The notes under the pieces were generated by a model. The model saw nothing but the letters and a program-made list of their open reading frames with translations. It was not told the origin of the DNA and searched no databases. From an uncultured Bacillota bacterium (GTDB lineage Bacteria > Bacillota > Clostridia > Peptostreptococcales > Anaerovoracaceae), in contig CAMOZS010000075.1 of assembly GCA_946631075.1 (NCBI GenBank), forward strand, positions 1 through 7,823: a stretch of 7,823 bases of DNA. The letters run 5' to 3'. This document shows positions 6,339 through 7,823 of the stretch, piece after piece (position 1 is the stretch's first letter; the number at the start of each line of letters is the position of its first letter). The position numbers and the translations under genes were made by a program.

Positions 6339-7197
6339 TCTGGAGAATGTAGAAGGCCTGGAACTGGAAGACGTAGATAATGAATTCTCCCTGTTCGGAC
6401 TGCTGGTCGAAGAGCCCTGGGCGACGATCATCAAGCTGGCCCTGATCATCCTGATCGGGATCATCGCCATCAAGATCATACTGACCATAGTCCGTCACCT
6501 GATGAAAAAGGACAATCACCTCGACGATATGCTCAACACCTTCGTGGTGAATGTGACCCGGACGGCCTGCATCATCATCCTGATCGCCATTTGCCTTGAT
6601 ACGATCGGGGTGAGCATGGGGACCATCGTTGCCGTGCTGGGAGCCGCGGGCGCAGCTATCGCTCTGGCCCTGAAGGATTCCCTGTCCAACATCGCCGGCG
6701 GAATCATGATCATCATCAACCAGCCCTTTAAGAAGGGCGACCTGATCAATGTGGGGGAATACCGGGGAAGGGTCCAGGAGATCGACCTTTTTCTGACCAC
6801 CCTGCGCACCCTGAATTACCAGATCATCACTGTGCCCAACGGCCTGATCAACACATCGATCCTGGTCAACGAGAGCAGGGAGTCCATCCGTCGGGTCGAT
6901 CTGGAGTTCGACATCAGCTACGAAAGCGATGTGGAAAGGGCCAAGGAAGTCCTGAAGCAGGTCTGCGCTTCAGCAGATCTGGTCCTGGACGATCCGGCTC
7001 CGAGCATCGGCGTGCGCCGCAATGATGACAGCGCCATCGTCCTTGAGCTTCTGGCCTGGTGCCAGACGGAGGATTACTTCAAGACCGGCTACTACCTGAA
7101 CGAGAAGGTCAAGCCGGCCTTCGACGAGGCCGGGATCACCATCCCATATCCACATATGGAGGTGACAGTGAAACAGGATCAGATAAATACAGACTGA
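6331..7197 (+). CDS. mscS: Small-conductance mechanosensitive channel, MscS family
   Basis: A 288-residue inner-membrane channel of near-canonical length (E. coli MscS is 286) that would open under membrane tension to release osmolytes on hypo-osmotic shock. An acidic N-terminus (1-28) precedes TM1 (about 31-54) and TM2 (about 71-93). The pore helix TM3 (about 96-128) has the glycine/alanine packing pattern VLGAAGAAIALALKD and then SLSNIAGG (117-124). The beta-domain follows with QPFKKGDLINVGEYRGRVQEI (131-151), TLRTLNYQIITVPNG (157-171) and NTSILVN (174-180). The cytoplasmic alpha/beta part ends with GITIPYPHMEV (268-278), the usual family ending. The ATG lies inside the end of typA (8-base overlap), suggesting translational coupling. 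The 3' end runs 19 bases into the convergent NTPase gene. Confidence 0.95.
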   Translation: MDNLENVEGLELEDVDNEFSLFGLLVEEPWATIIKLALIILIGIIAIKIILTIVRHLMKKDNHLDDMLNTFVVNVTRTACIIILIAICLDTIGVSMGTIVAVLGAAGAAIALALKDSLSNIAGGIMIIINQPFKKGDLINVGEYRGRVQEIDLFLTTLRTLNYQIITVPNGLINTSILVNESRESIRRVDLEFDISYESDVERAKEVLKQVCASADLVLDDPAPSIGVRRNDDSAIVLELLAWCQTEDYFKTGYYLNEKVKPAFDEAGITIPYPHMEVTVKQDQINTD

Positions 7198-7823
7198 ATG
7201 AATGCAGACAGGTCCGGCTTGATATCGGAGCCGGACTCACTGCCGCGCTCGTAATACAGGATCCGTCCGCCAAGGGAAAGAACCCGGCGGCGGATCTCTT
7301 TGTTTTTTTCCAGGAGAGTCCAGCCTTTGTCCGAGGGGTACTGGCGCTCAAGCCGGCGTGCACCGTCCGCCAGTTTCATGACACCGAGGCAAGGAAGGCC
7401 GGATGAGAGGACCTCATCCAGGGCCTGACAGAAGGGCCCGCACAGAAGCTCGGAGCCGCCGATCTCATCGAGGAGGATGAGGGGGCTGTCCAGTGAAGAC
7501 CTGAGCAGGGATACGCCAACAGTATCGAATACGGACTGGTCGGTGATCACCCGGCCGTCCTCGCAGAACCATTTGAAGATGCCGCAGTCCGCAGCGAAAG
7601 GGAGGGGCGAGCCCGGAGCGGCAATATAATCCTCAGCCGGGGCCGCGGGCGGTGTGACAGCGGCCGGACCCAGGCGAAATCCCCGGGTAGAACCCCCAGC
7701 ATCGATCAGCCGCTGACTGCTGAAGCCGCCGCAGCCGGACAGATGGTCTCCGAGAAGAGTTCGGATCAGTGTTGACTTGCCCGTCTGGACCGGGCCTTCG
7801 AGAAAGAGAATTTTTTTCATCAT
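7179..7823 (-). CDS. THEP1-type nucleoside-triphosphatase (start at window edge)
   Basis: A 214-residue P-loop protein of the THEP1 (NTPase_1, formerly DUF265) family; characterised members hydrolyse ATP, GTP and other NTPs, but the cellular role is poorly defined. Walker A is GPVQTGKS (10-17), Walker B is LILLDEIGG (115-123, with D119 and E120), and the family FxSQR-like segment GGFSSQR (32-38) follows the P-loop region. Residues 42-80 form a Pro/Ala-rich stretch leading to the strand RVITDQSVFD (91-100). It is somewhat longer than typical members of about 170-190 residues. The sequence starts MMKK at the very last bases of the window, so either ATG (7823 or 7820) could be used and further upstream codons or a Shine-Dalgarno cannot be seen. 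It is convergent with mscS and overlaps it by 19 bases. Confidence 0.85.
   Translation of the reverse strand: MMKKILFLEGPVQTGKSTLIRTLLGDHLSGCGGFSSQRLIDAGGSTRGFRLGPAAVTPPAAPAEDYIAAPGSPLPFAADCGIFKWFCEDGRVITDQSVFDTVGVSLLRSSLDSPLILLDEIGGSELLCGPFCQALDEVLSSGLPCLGVMKLADGARRLERQYPSDKGWTLLEKNKEIRRRVLSLGGRILYYERGSESGSDIKPDLSAFIQSVFI
7212..7236. other. Perfect 8-bp hairpin after mscS, inside the NTPase gene
   Basis: GTCCGGCT (7212-7219) pairs perfectly with AGCCGGAC (7229-7236) across a 9-base loop, starting 14 bases after the mscS stop. No T-run follows on either strand, so it is not a standard intrinsic terminator. It could define or protect the mscS mRNA 3' end, or be a by-product of GC-rich coding sequence, since it lies in the C-terminal codons of the convergent gene. 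Confidence 0.35.

Noticed and set aside
4311..6488. A 725-codon open frame on the minus strand covering all of typA
   Set aside because: It is codon-aligned with typA, so its stops would need TTA, CTA or TCA codons in typA, which this gene avoids. The translation has no family resemblance, and the sense strand is an unmistakable TypA.
1..7823. Search for defence, mobile or otherwise novel multi-gene system
   Set aside because: All seven genes fall in known families; no recombinase, toxin-antitoxin pair, direct-repeat array, att site or base-composition break was seen.

Overview
The window reads as an ordinary chromosomal segment from a GC-rich low-G+C-phylum relative, most likely an anaerobic member of the Clostridia (Lachnospiraceae-like or another Eubacteriales lineage). 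That placement is an inference. It rests on the clostridial style of the TypA sequence, a LysO-type exporter, an Elp3-like radical SAM protein of a type common in clostridia, a nucleotide-triphosphatase of the THEP1 family, and a deacetylase carrying DUF5011-like Ig domains. There are no insertion sequences, integrases, CRISPR arrays, tRNAs or rRNAs. Seven protein genes fill almost all of the sequence, and no gene-free stretch exceeds about 100 bases.

Layout. On the left, a radical SAM protein gene (81-1166, minus) diverges from a membrane-anchored polysaccharide deacetylase gene (1258-2595, plus) across a 91-bp intergenic region with back-to-back extended -10 promoters. After a 70-bp gap comes a same-strand cluster: ung (2666-3337), lysO-like (3334-4383, stop/start overlap ATGA), typA/bipA (4425-6338) and an mscS-type channel (6331-7197, overlapping typA by 8 bases). 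It is probably one transcription unit. At the right edge a THEP1-type NTPase gene (7179-7823, minus) runs convergently and its 3' end overlaps mscS by 19 bases. Its start lies exactly at the window edge.

How the genes work together. The window holds no recognisable multi-gene pathway. The ung-lysO-typA-mscS cluster mixes DNA repair, amino-acid export, a ribosome-associated stress GTPase and osmotic protection: a housekeeping or stress-adaptation grouping, not a dedicated system. The deacetylase probably acts on cell-wall or capsular sugar outside the membrane.

The most notable signal is in initiation. The two genes ung and radical SAM have an extended -10 promoter element 6-7 bases from the start codon and no Shine-Dalgarno, so their mRNAs look leaderless. 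The operon-internal genes lysO, typA and mscS have recognisable Shine-Dalgarno sequences. I did not find evidence of a previously undescribed multi-gene system.
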